Source of the DNA: Nematostella vectensis
Taxonomy: Eukaryota; Cnidaria; Anthozoa; Actiniaria; Edwardsiidae
Assembly (NCBI RefSeq): GCF_932526225.1
Contig: NC_064048.1
Coordinates: forward strand, 3,976,437-4,040,436
Length of the DNA: 64,000 bases
Direction: 5' to 3'
Part shown: positions 23,901 through 38,900 of the stretch, piece after piece
Numbering within the stretch: position 1 is the first letter of the stretch
How the letters are laid out: the number at the start of each line of letters is the position of its first letter
Program-made: the position numbers and the translations under genes
Notes under the pieces: model-generated
Told to the model about the DNA's origin: nothing
Seen by the model: the letters and a program-made list of their open reading frames with translations, nothing else
The model's database searches: none

Positions 23901-26900
23901 CCAAAGTATACGGAGTCATTTTGATCCACTTTCAACGGCATTTTCAAAAGTATCTGGATTCGCTGGATCCAGCGCGCGTGTTAGTGTGGACGGAAATCCT
24001 AAACGTATCCAAAAGTACATGGATTCAAATGAATCTGTGATAGTGTGGACAGCCCCTTCGATTCATTGTTGATATAACTGTTGACTCCAACTCTACTCAC
24101 TGTGAGTTTGCCACTCTGTGATTTGCAAAGTCCTGCCCCCCAAAGTTTGATTAAAACTATGGGCTATTCCCAAATGAGACAAGGATCTTGAAATCACCAT
24201 GGTCGCGCAACAACAAATTGTATATGCAGCCAAAATGGCTGTCTCTATAATAGCAGAAGATATGCCCACCGGATCGAACTTTGTTTGGTTTGAAAATTAG
24301 CCAGTTGCGAGTCTACCCATTCAATAGAGGAAAGTCTATTTGCAGTATTAATCCCTTCCGCCTTCCCCCCGAGGCCATCCTAAAGCTATTCTTGTCTTCT
24401 AAAAGAACCAAATTTGAGACTGTTACTGTCTCTAGACTAATGGCTGCACACCTAAGTGGTGCTCTTTTTCTCAACAGAAGCTTCAGCCTTGCATGTGGCA
24501 AGTTCTAAAGGGTATCTCAAAGTTATAGGGTATGTTTTGTTATTTTCATCCAACCAAAGTACAAGTGTCAATGTAAAAGATACAGTAATAACCAGTGTTT
24601 ACCTCATCTCTAAATGCTTGCCCCAGTTTTCCCAGACCTATCAAGCCTGGGTGGAGAACCTGGGTTTAGATCTGCAAAATCATGTGAGGTTTGAAAACCT
24701 GGTCTGTGAACCTCATCTTCTCCTATAAGGAATACACAGGAATCATTTGGAATCACTGAGTGATAATTCTTGAACATTTCTGCAATTTTCAGTTGCCAGG
24801 AGTGCCAAAACAGTGGATTATCACTCAGTAATAAAGAAAATGTTATTTTCACATTCATAGCATACAATTATCACTATACATGACCATCAACAGTTCTCAG
24901 ATAGGGGCATTTAACAGGATGTCCCTTTTCACACTTTTTTCACCTGTTTTTCGGATGTTTTAGATTATTATTACAGCTTGGAGTTGAGATCAATGCTAAA
25001 GATGCAGATAATTGGACTCCACTCCATGCGGCTGCTCACTGGGGCCAAAAGGATGCATGCGAACTTTTATCAGAAAATGGTGCTGATTTTAATGCTAGGA
25101 ATAAAATGGTAGGTATTGATCATCAGCAAAACTGGCTCAAGAATTTTCTTGAGTGTTTTTTTTTTTTTAGTTTACTGGTACAATTTAATGGAATTTGACA
25201 CACATAATCAAATAAGATACAGAGTTGTTAGAGCTTAAAAATATAATATTCAGATCTTTGGCCATTACAGGTTAACTAAAATACAAGCAATTATCTTTTT
25301 CTCCTTTTTCAGGGTCAAACACCAATTGATTTAGCCGAACCTGATATGGTAAAATTTCTAGAAGACCTAAAGAAAAGGCAAAATGATAAACCAAAAATTA
25401 AACCGGTAAGTTGGTCACCTTTTCTCCTGCCTCACCCAGAACAGTAAGCTCAAGGTTCAGCCCCACTTCAGAGGAGAGGGAAGGGAGGGGGGCATACTAT
25501 AAAATTTACTGTTAATTGGAATTGTTGATTCCAGAATACCCCTCTTTAAGGGTGGCAATATTATTTAAACATTGCCCAACTTTTGCTGAATTTATTGAAA
25601 TTCCAGGTTCTGGGATTTTTTCTTCCAACTGTCTTTGAGTATCAGGCTTGCTAGTATCTCGGAACCTCTGCTTTTTGTAGCCTGAGTAAACAGACCCCCG
25701 CTTAAATTCTAAATGAAACTTGAGTGAGAGTATGAGCAACTAACTGAAATGTAAGGTACTGGATGGCGTGACACTGCCCAGATCCATAGTCAGTAACTAC
25801 TAACCGATCCGGGTAGTGATTTTGATGGGTCGACGTGTTTTGGCTGTGTCACGTAGTTGTTTATCCTTTAGTTTTCAAGATGGTTATCGAGTGTGAGATC
25901 AGTAGATTTAAAAGTTCTAAAAGAATACGTTTTGACTTGTTGTGAGCAGGTTAAAGTGGATGATTTATTCAATGATTTACAGCTCAACACACTTTTGATT
26001 TTAGACGTAGGCATTCTAGAGCCGTAAGAAAGCAGTTCCCTATTTTGCGTCTTGACGATGAAACATAAAACGCACGAGCCACAAGATATATTTTGACATG
26101 AAAGGCCACAGGTTTTCCCCGAAGACTTACAAGGCAAGCCAAGTTAATTGTCTGTGCATTCAAGGCTTTTATTCAGCCCTTCCCTTTTCTTTAGATCACA
26201 AAAGCAAGTCTTGCATAGATACGAAGAGTTCTTTACGATTTCCACCTTATATGGTTGTTGCTCGATCAAACGGAGGCAATCGTTTTCACTTTGGGAACAA
26301 CTTCCCACTTTGTATCTTGAAGAAGCTTCGTCGATGGCTTTAGAGCACAAATACAAAACAAACTCATTGATATTAATCAGAATCACTACCCTAGTACGTT
26401 ACAACCCAGTTTGTTGCTCAGACACTCGCTCAAGTTTCGTTTAGATTTTGAGCGGGGGTCTGTTAACTCAGGCTATGCGTTTTCCAGATTGCAAACTCAA
26501 CATTTTTTCTTTGTGAGCCAGCAATGGATTGGATAGCATTAATGGTGCAATGTTCAGCTAAAAAAATAGCGTTTAACTGTCTTTAATTTTTTTTTATTTT
26601 TAGTTCTCAATCACTGGTTTCAAATCCCCTCTCAAAATCAAATCAAAATGTAAGCATGCATATTTTATGTTTTGCAGATTTCACCATTAATAAAAACTAA
26701 TTTGGAAACATCAGGTCCACCTCCATTAAAACGAAGGTAAGTTCAAATAAAAAGTGTCATTTATGCACATATGCTGTGTTTTATGGTATTAACTGTTGAT
26801 AAAGAGCCATTCATGGGCTTCTCCAGAAGAAAGAGTATCAGGGCTGAAGCCAAACTTTGTTTTCTAGCAGGTAAAGTCTTTGTACTATTTTGTTTTCTTT

Positions 26901-29900
26901 TTAGATTAAGCACATGGGGGATGGCTTTGGTGCTTTTGGTTTTGACTTCTGTTGTAGTAATAACAAAAAATGTGTCACTGGGGTGAAAAACAGTGTCACA
27001 GCATATTAAATGCATCATACCTCTGAATAGTATCAAGGCCATTTCATTTAAAGCGGCATTGTCACCAGTTTACCCTTGGAGGTCCGACAGAAACCTAAAC
27101 CATTAAAAGACAAAAGAATCTATTGGAATCTGAGATACTTAACAGGCCATCCACTCTATTATCACTCACATCTTCAAAGAAACTTCCAATAAACACCTGC
27201 TTTCAATATTTTGAAATATTTTTCATTTTACATAATCGAGGTTGTTAATTGGTGAGTTAATAGGTGAGTTAATTATACTCACATCTTCAAAGAAACTTCT
27301 AATAAACACCTGCTTTCAATATTTTGAAATATTTTTCATTTTACATAATCGAGGTTGATACATAAACTGAAAGTAAACTGGTGACATTGCGGCTTTAAGC
27401 CTAAGTACCATGAGGCTACAGATATGAGAACCAAGCTGTAGGTAAAAAGGATACTAGGGCAAGTATTCCTTCTTTGCCTTTTTCTTTCTTTCTTTTTTTC
27501 TTAATGCTATCTGGTATGCACTAGTACTTCATTTTAAGGTATTCCCTATTCTCTTTTCTTTTTTTTAAAAAAATGCAGGAGATCTGCAATCTCAGAGAAA
27601 TGTCTTCTTTCTTTACTTATACTTTTTGTTGGCTTTAAAGTTAACATAAAACTGCTTTGGTTGAAATAAAAATGATGATAAATTTTCTCTAAATGGTGTA
27701 CCTTGTTTAAGTGCCAAGATTCCAATGAATGCCCTTATTTGAACACCCCTCTCTCCAAGGTTAAGAATATAAATAAGTTCCCTCTTTAAATAAAAGTCCT
27801 CCACTTACCTCCGAAAACGCATGAAGGTCCAAATTAAAGGCATTTAGCCAATTTTATTTACTCTTTCTTTTAACAATGAAAGATACACACTAGACTGTTT
27901 GTTGGAGTTGTTTTTGTTTAAATTCCTACTAATCAATGATTTAGTTTGAATTGTTTTCAGAATATGATCCATTAAGCTGTATTTTAAGCTTTTTTCTGAA
28001 TTGTGAAATGAGTGCCCCCTTCCAATAAGCATCCAACTTCAAATTCAAAGTTGTGCCCACTTTGCAGCCCACAAAAGGAAATAAGCATCATGAGCTAAAA
28101 CGAGCATTAACAGTAATTTGACTGCATGGTGATAACGAGCTAATTATTAGCTATCCTTAGTTTTCTTTTGGCCATATATAATTCTGTAAGTATATATATA
28201 TGTATATTTTTTTCCTTTATGATTATTTGAAAAAGAATCAACTAAAGAAGTAGCCTTTTTTATTTTCCTTTGTTAAAATATTGTGTTTTGTTATTTCTTT
28301 ATCTGAAATCTCAACCTTTGTTAAAATGTAATTGTGGGAGAAATATTTCTTCATGTTTTGTGTCAGTCATCTCTCTACTAAAGGACTAAAGCAGATATTT
28401 TCTTTGATAGTTTCTTAAAACATGTTTTTTAGACTCTTCTTATGATCACTGGAATTCAATATTCTCCTTAATAGTTCAGAGATACGGGGCTTGCATATTG
28501 GTCTTCAAGTTCCATAAATCGTTTTGGAGGTTCTCATTCAGTTGTGAATTGAAAATAATTAAAGTCGTTCTTGTGAATAAAACACAGTGACTTTTGGTAC
28601 ACTGATTATATCATCATGCAAGTGGACTATTCTACTGATAGTCTTCTGTTTGGACTCCCAAAGTGTCCATTTATGGGAGAGTTAATTATACTGACATGGC
28701 ATTTCCCAGGAAAATTTTTGGCCTCCACCTTGTCAAATTGTTATTAGGGTGATTTAGATCCACGGCGCCGGCAAGAAATGCCGTCTCGCGCACGTTCAAT
28801 TGCGCGCGCACGCTTTTCTTGCCGGCGTCGCGTCCTGTTCAGGACAGCATTTCATGCTTTTTCATGTCCTCTTCAGGACGGGACGCCGGCAAAAATTAGT
28901 GTGCGCGCAATCGAACGTGCGTGAAGCAGCATCCTCTTGCCGGCGTCCTGGATCTAAATCACCCTATTTGTACTGGCCTGTGGCTGTGTCCTGCCTAGGA
29001 TGTGTGCCATGTGCAGGGTCTGCCTGATAGGACGGAAAAACCTGCAAAATTGGCAATTCGAGATAGAGAAAAAAAGAAACAATTTCTTACAATGTTCATC
29101 GGCTCCTTGTTTTCTGGACTGATTTTCAAAGCACAAATAGTGTGAGGCCGAAATGTACATACCCAGAATTTTGCTATTTAAGATGGTTATCCGTGCGCTA
29201 TGCATGGGCTCAGAGACGAAAAGATTAAATTTCCTGACAGTTTACAAAAAGTCGCATTTGATATTTTGTTTGCTATTACTCACTAAGTACTTAGATAAAT
29301 TCCCCACCTTATAAGATGTGAAATGGGCCTATAGAAGCTTCATGTCATGTTTTTCTGTCATGTTGGCCTGTCTTATTTGATATAAGCTTTTGTGTTTGTT
29401 TTCTCTCACACTGCCTTGGATTATGTGCTCTATTTCAGGAACTGCACCCTTTCTACTGTTCTCTCAAGTTGCACTGGCCCTTTTGTGTTCTGTAAAAATG
29501 ACCTTCCTTTACCCATTTGTCTGGTTTCATAATACATTTTAAGATTGTAGAAATATTGTACGTTTCTAACTTTAAAGAGGGTCTATAAAAGAACGTTAAA
29601 GAACGCCTTAAAATAAAATTGCCATTTTTCTCTTTTAATAGGGTCCAGAAACAAAAGCATGCAATTCGGAATTGAAAATTAATAATCAGACATTTGGAAG
29701 AAGGAATTATTTTCTTTAATCTGGGTAAACTAAGCTAAATTAACTAGAGCTTGGCTCCCTTTGCAGCTCCTAATCTTATATTCTTGCATTGTTAATCTCA
29801 TTCCTCTAATGACATCATTATACACTTCGTTCACATTCTCATGCTAACATTGTTTTCTGTATTCACACTTTTGACTTGCTCTCAACCTATGTGAAATATC

Positions 29901-32900
29901 TGTAGCAACAGCTGTAATCTGGTACCAAGAACTATTTTAAGGCTATTATTTTGTTATTGCCCAGAAATGTAGTGAAGTAGTTGATTTTTGTTGATTTTTT
30001 CTTTGTTTATTTAGCCCCACTGGTTGTAAGGATCCAACATATAACAGTACTGACTATGATATCGAAGGACTGATGTATGTAAGACATCCTTTAGCCAAAC
30101 ATCATTGATTCGCCTTCCTCTTTGCATGACCTCTCTCAGTCTTTGCTTTTCACAACTGTCTCTCCATATCTTGGACTGCTACTCTACATACGCAATCTTT
30201 GTTACTGCTTCTAAGTGAACTTTGAGCACCAGCAGAGTCACTAAAGCACTACCAATATGGGACCTGCTTGTCACATGATCCCTTAGCGTGAGTCCCCGGA
30301 TGGACTAATGCACACACTGTGCACATCCTTTGGCAAAGCAGGTTCTACTTGTATAAAAACTAATTTAGAGAAATTGATACAACTTATCACATTTGGCCGG
30401 CTAAGGCTGGTACAGGAGAAAATGGGTCAATAAAACTAAAACCTTTTGTTTCTCCCAAAGATAAAACAAGGCAAGAATAAATGGTGTAATCCGTTGTTAA
30501 TTAAATAATTATTGAAATGACAAAAGATTTCTTATTAGATTTCTTATAGTCCATGTAATCCATTGAAATAAATAACAGCCCCATACACTGACCGCTGCCA
30601 CAATGAAATAGTGCTTTAAACACGAGGTTCCGCTATAAAGGGAAAGCTCCTCCCACCCCCGGGCTCAAAAACAATCAGTTATAAATCAGGCGTCTATGAG
30701 TGAATATGTCAGGAAAATTGCTCTGAGCGCTAAATTCAAAATTTACATTCAAAATAAATATAATTCCTAGAGTTGTCCATCTAAAAATGTTTCTATCTAT
30801 CATAAAATAATGTTTACCAACCTGTGTGCGCTCTAAAATACGAGCATTTTCATCACAGCGCGAGAATAATTTATGCAGGTGCGCTAGATTATGGATAGGG
30901 CAAAATTTAATTTGCACCGAAAACGTTAGTGTACAGCAAATAACTAATTCAACAATCTCTTTACACAACTGTCTTGTTACCTGTGCAAAAATTGTTTTAT
31001 TCTAGCCGACTGATGCTCAGAGATAAGCAGTTTTACAGAAGGCTTATAATTTGTGACTGCTATTGTCCCAGTGTTTTGATTATAATTGCAAATTCGAGCC
31101 TGGGGGTGGGAGGAGAACCTCGTGTTTAAGCATTATTCCGAACTCATAACATCTTTTCTGTGTTTCTTCCTAAACACCCACTTGGAGGATCTCTGGATAT
31201 ACATTGTTCCTATATATCAAAGTCAGTTACTGGTCAATAAGTAATTCATTTTTATATTTTTGTACCCATGCAATACTTGATCAAATTGTCTGATCATACA
31301 CACTAGTAGGGGACGTTTTGTCATGAAGTTGTATGCCAGAATCTTCTTTGCTGGTGTCTAGTTTGCCAATTCGTTCACCAATTTTTCTTAGCGGAGCTAT
31401 CAGTGCTAAAACTTGTATTGCATGGATACTTTTGAATTTGTGCGTCCTTTTAAGATGTTTAGGTGATTCATTTAGTTCCTTCTTACTTTTGTTAGTGGAG
31501 AGAAGGTGGCATTTACAAGAATTTGCATGACAGGGATATTTCCAAGTCCCTTATCCCTGTAATATTACCTCCCATATAGGGGCTTGTATCCCAAAAACTG
31601 TAGGTCACAAACCGGTTCCATTTATGCAAGGTCTACTGTATTGTTGATCAAACCTGGATGGTAGTATACTTGTATTACTATTTTAGTTTTGATTTTAAAG
31701 CTTTTGCACAGATTAATTAAACTAAACATAGTTAAATTGTGGGTAAATTGATGACAGAAAAAAATAGAACTACAGTGTAAGATTTTAAAAAAAATGTTAT
31801 ATTAAACAAATTTCTATTTTTGCCACCCATTGGTTTGTGCCTTTCTAAGCTGTTGTTTGTAAGAAACGTCCTTCAATAATGTGTAGCCTGCATGCTGTAA
31901 AATGTCCAAATAATACGGCATGTACTGGGAGCATACATGTGCTGTGTGCTCTCTGCTGATCTCTGGGCCTGTTTGTTGCTATTGCTCTTGCCTTTGCTGC
32001 AGTTGTTGTTAACTTGTTCCTTGTCTCATTTTCCACTTCATCTATCCACATCATCATTTTCAGTTTTCCATTTCCCTTCATTTCATCACGCTGTGTTGGT
32101 CATGTACCAGTAGGAAGTCACTACCACACTTCCAATTAAGCATTTTTTTGACGCCAAAGACAAGTATGTGGCCACCAATAAAAAGTTAGCCTTAAAAACA
32201 CTCATTTGGCAAGGAAGAAGCACAGCTTTGATTGGCGTGAACCTCGTCACTAGGAGGGTTTCGATGTGCAGTGTGCATTTTGTAACACATGAATGGCTAG
32301 TGACATTGATGCCTGTCAGATAGCCCATTATTTGCGTCCTTATTGGCTTATTTCACAAAACTGTCAAGGCAGCCATGGAAACGCGGTCATTGCAGTGTAA
32401 GAAAATTCAAGTTTGGAGCATCTTGCATTTCGAAACCTTTAGTGTTTCTACTCTGTTGTGATGTCACTTTTATCTATGAATCGGCCCCCCGGCGTAGAGA
32501 GTTTCATCAATTACAGAAGTAGATTTGGACATTAAAATTAAAAGAGTTCGCAGACATCGCAGTGGAAGATCCAGATTTCAAAGATAAAAATGACTGCCTG
32601 TAAGGACAGCTTTCATTAGATTATTTTATAAGCTGTAATTGTTTGCATTTGAAAATTCAGCGTATATACGATTTATAAGCTATCCTTTTTTTACATGGCA
32701 GACTAGCTTTACTGGTACATGACCAACACTTATTCATCATATCCATTATTTATTGTAATTGCAATTTATATTATTTTGTTTTTAGTTTTTCACTTTTCCA
32801 TATCACACACTTCCATCCTCATTGATTTGATTTTAAAGATCTTTATCAAAAGTTTTTGTTGCACCAGCTCATCATGATGACTTACATATCATCTCCCTTA

Positions 32901-35900
32901 GTTTATATGCATCCAGGGGCATGACCTAGCCACATTGCCAGGATTTTCTGAAATTCGGTTGTAACAAAATGTTTTTGGTGGTGGATGGGGTGTAGGAGGG
33001 GGGGAGGGGGGATTCATGCCACTCTCCCCCTCCACCCCTCACGCCTAATCCTATCAATGCTTTTGTACATTCGCGATTGATTTCATCACAAAGCCAGTGC
33101 AACTTGAGAGTTCTTGTTTGTCCCTCTGCATACAAATCACGGAACAGACTAACGGTTGCTTCACTTCAACCCATAATGTGCCCACCCTATGGATTCCTCC
33201 ACAGGAGCTCCATTACAAGAATAAAAGATCAAAATTTGTTTCTACGGGATATTAACCAAGAGCGCATGCAACTGGAGGCTAGCCGAGAAAAGGATGGCCC
33301 TGCCCCCACCAAGCCACGCCTAGGGTACGTTAAGGTGCCCAGCTTCGCGGAGTCCCCTAAAGAGGACAAGGAGAAGGAGAGGGCGTTTAGTTATAACAAG
33401 GATGAAAGTGAAAGCGAGACCGAGAGTGAGACGGAGAGCAGCACCGAGGAAAGCTCATCTGAAGAGGAACAAAAGGTACTGGAATTGCCTCATATAATGA
33501 CTGTATTTTCATCCCTAGTAACTCGGGCCGTTGATAACTCGAAGTCCGTTGATAACTCGAAGTCCGTTGATAACTCGAAGTCCGTTGATAACTCGAAGTC
33601 CGTTGATAACTCGAAGTCCGTTTACTCGAAGCAGGCCTCCAACCTAAGCCCTGCTTTATTTAGTTAAACTTAAAGAAGGCTAATCACGCCGCCATGTTAT
33701 CCTCGCGCACAAACCGAGTTACTCAAACAATCCATTTCCATCGGCTAATTCAAGCAAGTAACTGGGAAACTTCCAACCAAATGTCATTAATAAAGTATCA
33801 GACTTCAACACTATGTTAATGTCTTTTTTTCACCGCCCTACGCAGACAAACTACTTTTCCTATAACATTAACCCATAACATGTCTTTCAGCCTCCGCCCA
33901 GAACAACTCCTGTTCGAAAAACCGCCGTGAACTCGATACCTGCGAAACCCTCACAACAGCGCGCACAGCTCAAATCTGAATCCACGGGCTCCGAAAGCGA
34001 GACGGAAACCTCGTCGGAAGAGGAAGCTGCTCCTACGAAGACACCGCCAAGCACGGTCAACTCCCGGACACCCGTCACTCGTGCTCAGAGCACACCCTCT
34101 TTGAGCTCCTCTGTGACCTCGCCTACGTCTCGACAGCCTGTCACTACTGGCGGCAGCAGGGCGCTGAAGTCCCCCTTCCTAGATCAGGACAAGAAGGGGC
34201 CTGCCTCGCCCACGACACCGACCACACCCAGCAGAACTTTCGGCTCAAGGTTCGCAGATCGGGAGGAGAAAAAAGAACCGAGCTCGCAATTCGGATTCCC
34301 GACTCGGACGACTGCGGCAACGACGACTACTAACAGCACAACGAGTAGCATTCGGGATAGGTTCGGCTCGCGCTCGTCCGCAACGACGACGACTGCTACT
34401 ACGGATAGCACGACGAGTAGCGTTCGTGATCGACTCGGCTCTCGATCGTCGCAGGACGAGAAAGAGCCGCCTTCGTCGGCCGGTGGTCGGAAAGCACGAA
34501 AGGTGACGAAGCGTGCTGGTACGGCTTTCGTTGGTAGTATCGATAATGACGATGAGGAGGAGGAGGAGGAAGAAGAGAAGAGCAACGATCTCGACAGCGC
34601 GAAGACCACGGTAAGAGCTTGAGAAATACATACGTGATACGGAGGTCGCCGTATATACGCGGTGAATGGATTTTTTTATTTAAAGTGCTTAAATGCCCGT
34701 CGAATATGATGTGTATGCCTCAATGTGCCTATGGTTTGAATATGTCTGTCAAGTCTTTAAGGTCTATTTATCAAAAAAAAAGAAAATGCACCATAAAGCT
34801 TTTGCGCAACACATTTCTTTGATATGCTCCGGGTTTTAAGAAAGACCACAACAAGAAATTCTGCTCTTTTGATTTCCGCCATTTTGTTAGCAAAATATTT
34901 AGTGCGAAAAACTTTGATCGACTGATTTGCGCAAGCTAATCCGTTATTCTCTATTCAATTTTTGTAACTGAAGCGCTTTCGCCAGATATGAATTGCTAGA
35001 TAATTTTGTTCTCTGCCTTGAATTTTCATATTTCATATTTCATTTGTAAAATTCGGGTTTTACTACGACGCTGCTTGAGTTCGCCACCTCCGTGCGCACG
35101 TCACGCGCAATTAAAGTGGCACGCCGCTCTATACATCCTTTTTGAAGGACTGTTTTGAAAGCGAGATCCTGTAAATGAGTACGGTTATATAGGCCTCGAT
35201 AGTGTATTTATTACCGAGGGCACTTTTATGGGACACAATAGTGTCCTTCTTATAGGAGGTCCAGTATATAGGAGCAGTTTTGTGGGACCCAGTAGTGTCC
35301 TTTTTAGAGAGGTTTTAGTGTACGAGAGCAGTTGTGTTGGACCCAGTAGTGTCCTTTTTAGAGAGGTTCCAGTATATAGGAGCAGTTTTGTGGGACCCAG
35401 TAGTGTCCTTTTTAGAGAGGTTTTAGTGTACGAGGGCAGTTGTGTTGGACCTAGTAGTGTTCTTATTATCGGAGTTCCAGTGTGCGAGGGCAGTTTTGTG
35501 GGACCTAGTAGTGTCCTTATTAATGGGCCTCAACGGTGTTCTTATTAACGATGTTCTACTATATGGGGAAAGGCTTGTCAGTCTAAGCGGTGCCCTTTTT
35601 TAATGAGGTTTCAATAAGGACAGGCTTATGGGTCGCAGTGGTGTCCTTATTAACGAGGTTCACCTGCTCCAGGACTGCCTTATAGGTCTTAGCGATGCCC
35701 ATACCAACGAGGTTCCATTGTGCAAACATTTCGCACCGCGCCTATCCACACAACTCGCGCTTTGCCGTAATGCCGTGCATCTTGCATTGCGCAGCGCCGT
35801 ATTGGCCCACACCGTCTCCGCCCACGCACCCTTAAGAGCTTTGTTTTTGCCAACGCGCTGGCGTGAAGGGCTCTTCTGCTTGCATCAATTGACGTCTTTG

Positions 35901-38900
35901 GCTCATGTTATTGAGTATCTCATTGATAATACGCGGCTTGCTCATATTGCCTCGCACTTGGCCTTTATCGCGCGAGATTTCGTGAAAAAAAAAAAACACT
36001 CGTTGCTGATGCTTTTAGGCCTTTTTTTAAGTATCTCGTTGGTTAATCGCGACTAGCAGTCTTGCAATGTCCTTTGAATATCCTACGAGAATCCTGACAG
36101 ATATCGCGTTTAGCACCGTTTACGGCGTTAGCTTTAAGAATAGAAGCATCCCATTTCGCAAAAGTCTCGCACATTCGTGTATTCATTGCGTCCGTGTGCG
36201 TGGATCGTGTTTGCGCGCGTGTGTTTTCGCGAGGTAAGCAACAGAAGCAGCTGTCATCGGCCCAGCAGGATCACCCGAACTCTTCACCCTTAAGTATTTG
36301 CCGGCTAACGCTCCCTTGCGTCGCACTACCCGCGTTATAGCAGCCGAAATATGTCCTATTCGAGAAACTACAGCAGTACTAGCCGCGCTGGTGCTCGGAG
36401 TCGCAGTCCGAGACAGGTAAATATTTCATGACACTCACCGCGGCTCGGGAAAATATTGCGCGATATATCACTCGGGAAATTATATTTCTTATTTATTATA
36501 CCGCCGGAAGATCTGTTGTCTAACCCGAGCGGTGAACCTACAGCGTTGCAGAACAAAGCCCATATGTGTAATGGATTGTTTTTGTGAATTGATAGACCAA
36601 GGAAACTTCTGCAAATCTGCATTTCTTTATGCAATGAGAATGCATTTCGTCTTTGAGTAGAACAGAACACAACATTTACGGTGAGCGGGATATAGATCAC
36701 GTCTGCCGTGATGACGAGCTTGCCATCGCACGATGGTCATTCTACAAACAATCCGTCGGTGTCAAAAAGATTTTTAGATAAACCAATTTGCAAATATCCC
36801 TAGCCGTCGGTACTCGCTGCATCAGGGGTTCTTTTGTTGTTGTGTTTCTATTATATTCTGGATACTGCAATGTAAAAGCATTCTTTTACTCCTGCAGTTT
36901 GCTAAGGGATCCGACTATTTAAAACTGGTCGCTATTGAGTACCTTTTAGAGTCCATCTGTTTGTGTATTCGCATGATAAGTAATCTGTACTTGCTTCCAT
37001 GCGATTCTCCGCACTCAACGCCCTCCAACAAGCATTGTAGACGCAATATTTGGAAGATGATGAATATAAAATAACTCCCTGTTTTTAAAAGCCAAGGAAT
37101 TTCCGTTCGTCGTAAACGCCATGGCCAGTGAGCCCTAAACTAACATGTATTCGCCGATTTGTCTGGCGATTGAGTTGGCTACAGACAGTGATTACTTTGG
37201 CTTGCTTTACATGTCTTTTTAGCGTACATCGCAGCTTACGTTGCGCAGATCTTTTGACTTTTCTTAGTTATAATTTGTAAGCCCAGCAAACCGGCTGTTC
37301 ACAGCACAACTTTCTTCTCTTAGATACACACATCTGATGTCTACTGCTACTACGTGACGTCTATTTTAAAGCGACTATCTCTTTTTGTCTACTGTACGAT
37401 TTAACGCCATTTTCCTAATATCTGATAGCCAACATATATAGATAGTTTAACAGCCATGTCCGAGTTTATACTGTTTAGTAAAGCGGCCTCTCCCCGGTGC
37501 CTTGCACACTGGTGTAGCGAACATTGCTCGGTATATGATGCAGAGTATCCCGCGTTATTGACGCCCTCGGGTGCTGCGAGTATCGAATGTTTTCATTTGC
37601 GTGAGGTGGAGGTTCATCTGTGCGCGCAGTAGCCTGTGCGTGCATCGTATTATTGATCCTTGATCATATTCCCTTCACTCGCAGGGGTGTGGGATTCTTG
37701 GCGCTGCAGGGGAAGTAATTAAACTACTCTCTGCTTTGCTATTGCGGTGGAACCCTGTTAATCCCAAGCCTGGAGCGCTACGAAAAACAGTTGGAGTTAG
37801 CGGGGAGTTTAGTTATTCAAGTAGAGATGTTCGAAAATTGTCTTCAGGGATCCTAAATCGATTCAAATCATCTAACATTTCGAGTTGTTGGAGCTCGAGT
37901 TATCAGGATCATACAAGAAGGCAGTGCTCTAGACCAGCGCGACGCGCGTCATTGTTCATGCAGCAGTAGGGGCTTATAGATGCTGCTTATTGACGCCTTG
38001 TAATAATCAGCCTACTAGTTTATAACAGATTTATCACCAAAGATAAGTGACTTAGTCAAGTGCGCTCAACCGTGCCCATCCCATTCGCCAACTCGCCCGC
38101 ACATCTGTGCCTAAGAACAACCCCAGCTGCCTCGCTATTAGCTGTAGAATCTCGCACTCCGTGGTGTATACCCCATGGAGGTTTCCCCATAGCTCTGTTT
38201 GGCAGTTGGAGTCTCACTAGCTCAAGGTGGCTTATTTCTCACGCGTGTGAAGTGGCCGTCACTTTCTAATTGCCTTCACTAATCACTAAAGTACATAATC
38301 AAAACTAATACCCTCAAGATGCCTAAACAAGAGCGCATCTGCTTCGCCGCGCTGCGAAGCCAATAGACCAGTATACCTTAACATTAAACCAAGAGATTTA
38401 GATACCACGGGTGTATATCTGCGGAGTGCGTGATTCCGTGCCCCCTTACATCACCTGGCGTTCTTAATCTGTCTAATGAAACAAGACCGCACCAATAGGG
38501 TAACTACATAGCTCATCTTTTAGTGCTCATTTACGCCGGAATTCCATGCGCTTAATGCACCGTGAAAAACAATAGCAATAATCCATGAACTCCCAAAAGC
38601 CCACTACCAAATTATTAAACAACCGCAAGTTTTACAGAAGAATAGCTGCAGTGATCTCGAGCCATTCTAAAATAAATCTCTTCAATTCAGACGCATAAAC
38701 GCGTTCAGTCAATATGTATGTTTGTAAAGTCGAAAGGGCAAAAGTCTATTCCCTTTTCACGGTCTGCTGCACGCGTTTAATAGACCCTGAAATAACTCGT
38801 TTATACTTAAAGTCCCTAATTGATTAATCTTCTCTTCTCGCATGGTATTCAATCTTTCTCATCCGTGAAGCTTTCCACAAATGCTAGTTGAAAGCCCAGG

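Noticed and set aside
27580..27670. Possible MYPT exon after the acceptor AAAATGCAG
   Set aside because: The first residues (RRSAISEK) look tempting, but no donor follows in a suitable phase and the frame runs into a stop. The true RRSS exon is at 33205.
34184..34631. Two minus-strand frames opposite MYPT exon 10
   Set aside because: Shadows of a Ser/Thr/Glu-rich coding exon on the other strand.
35228..35548. Repetitive frame with FVGPSSVL units
   Set aside because: Translation of a 57/60-base minisatellite in a MYPT intron; no splice context.
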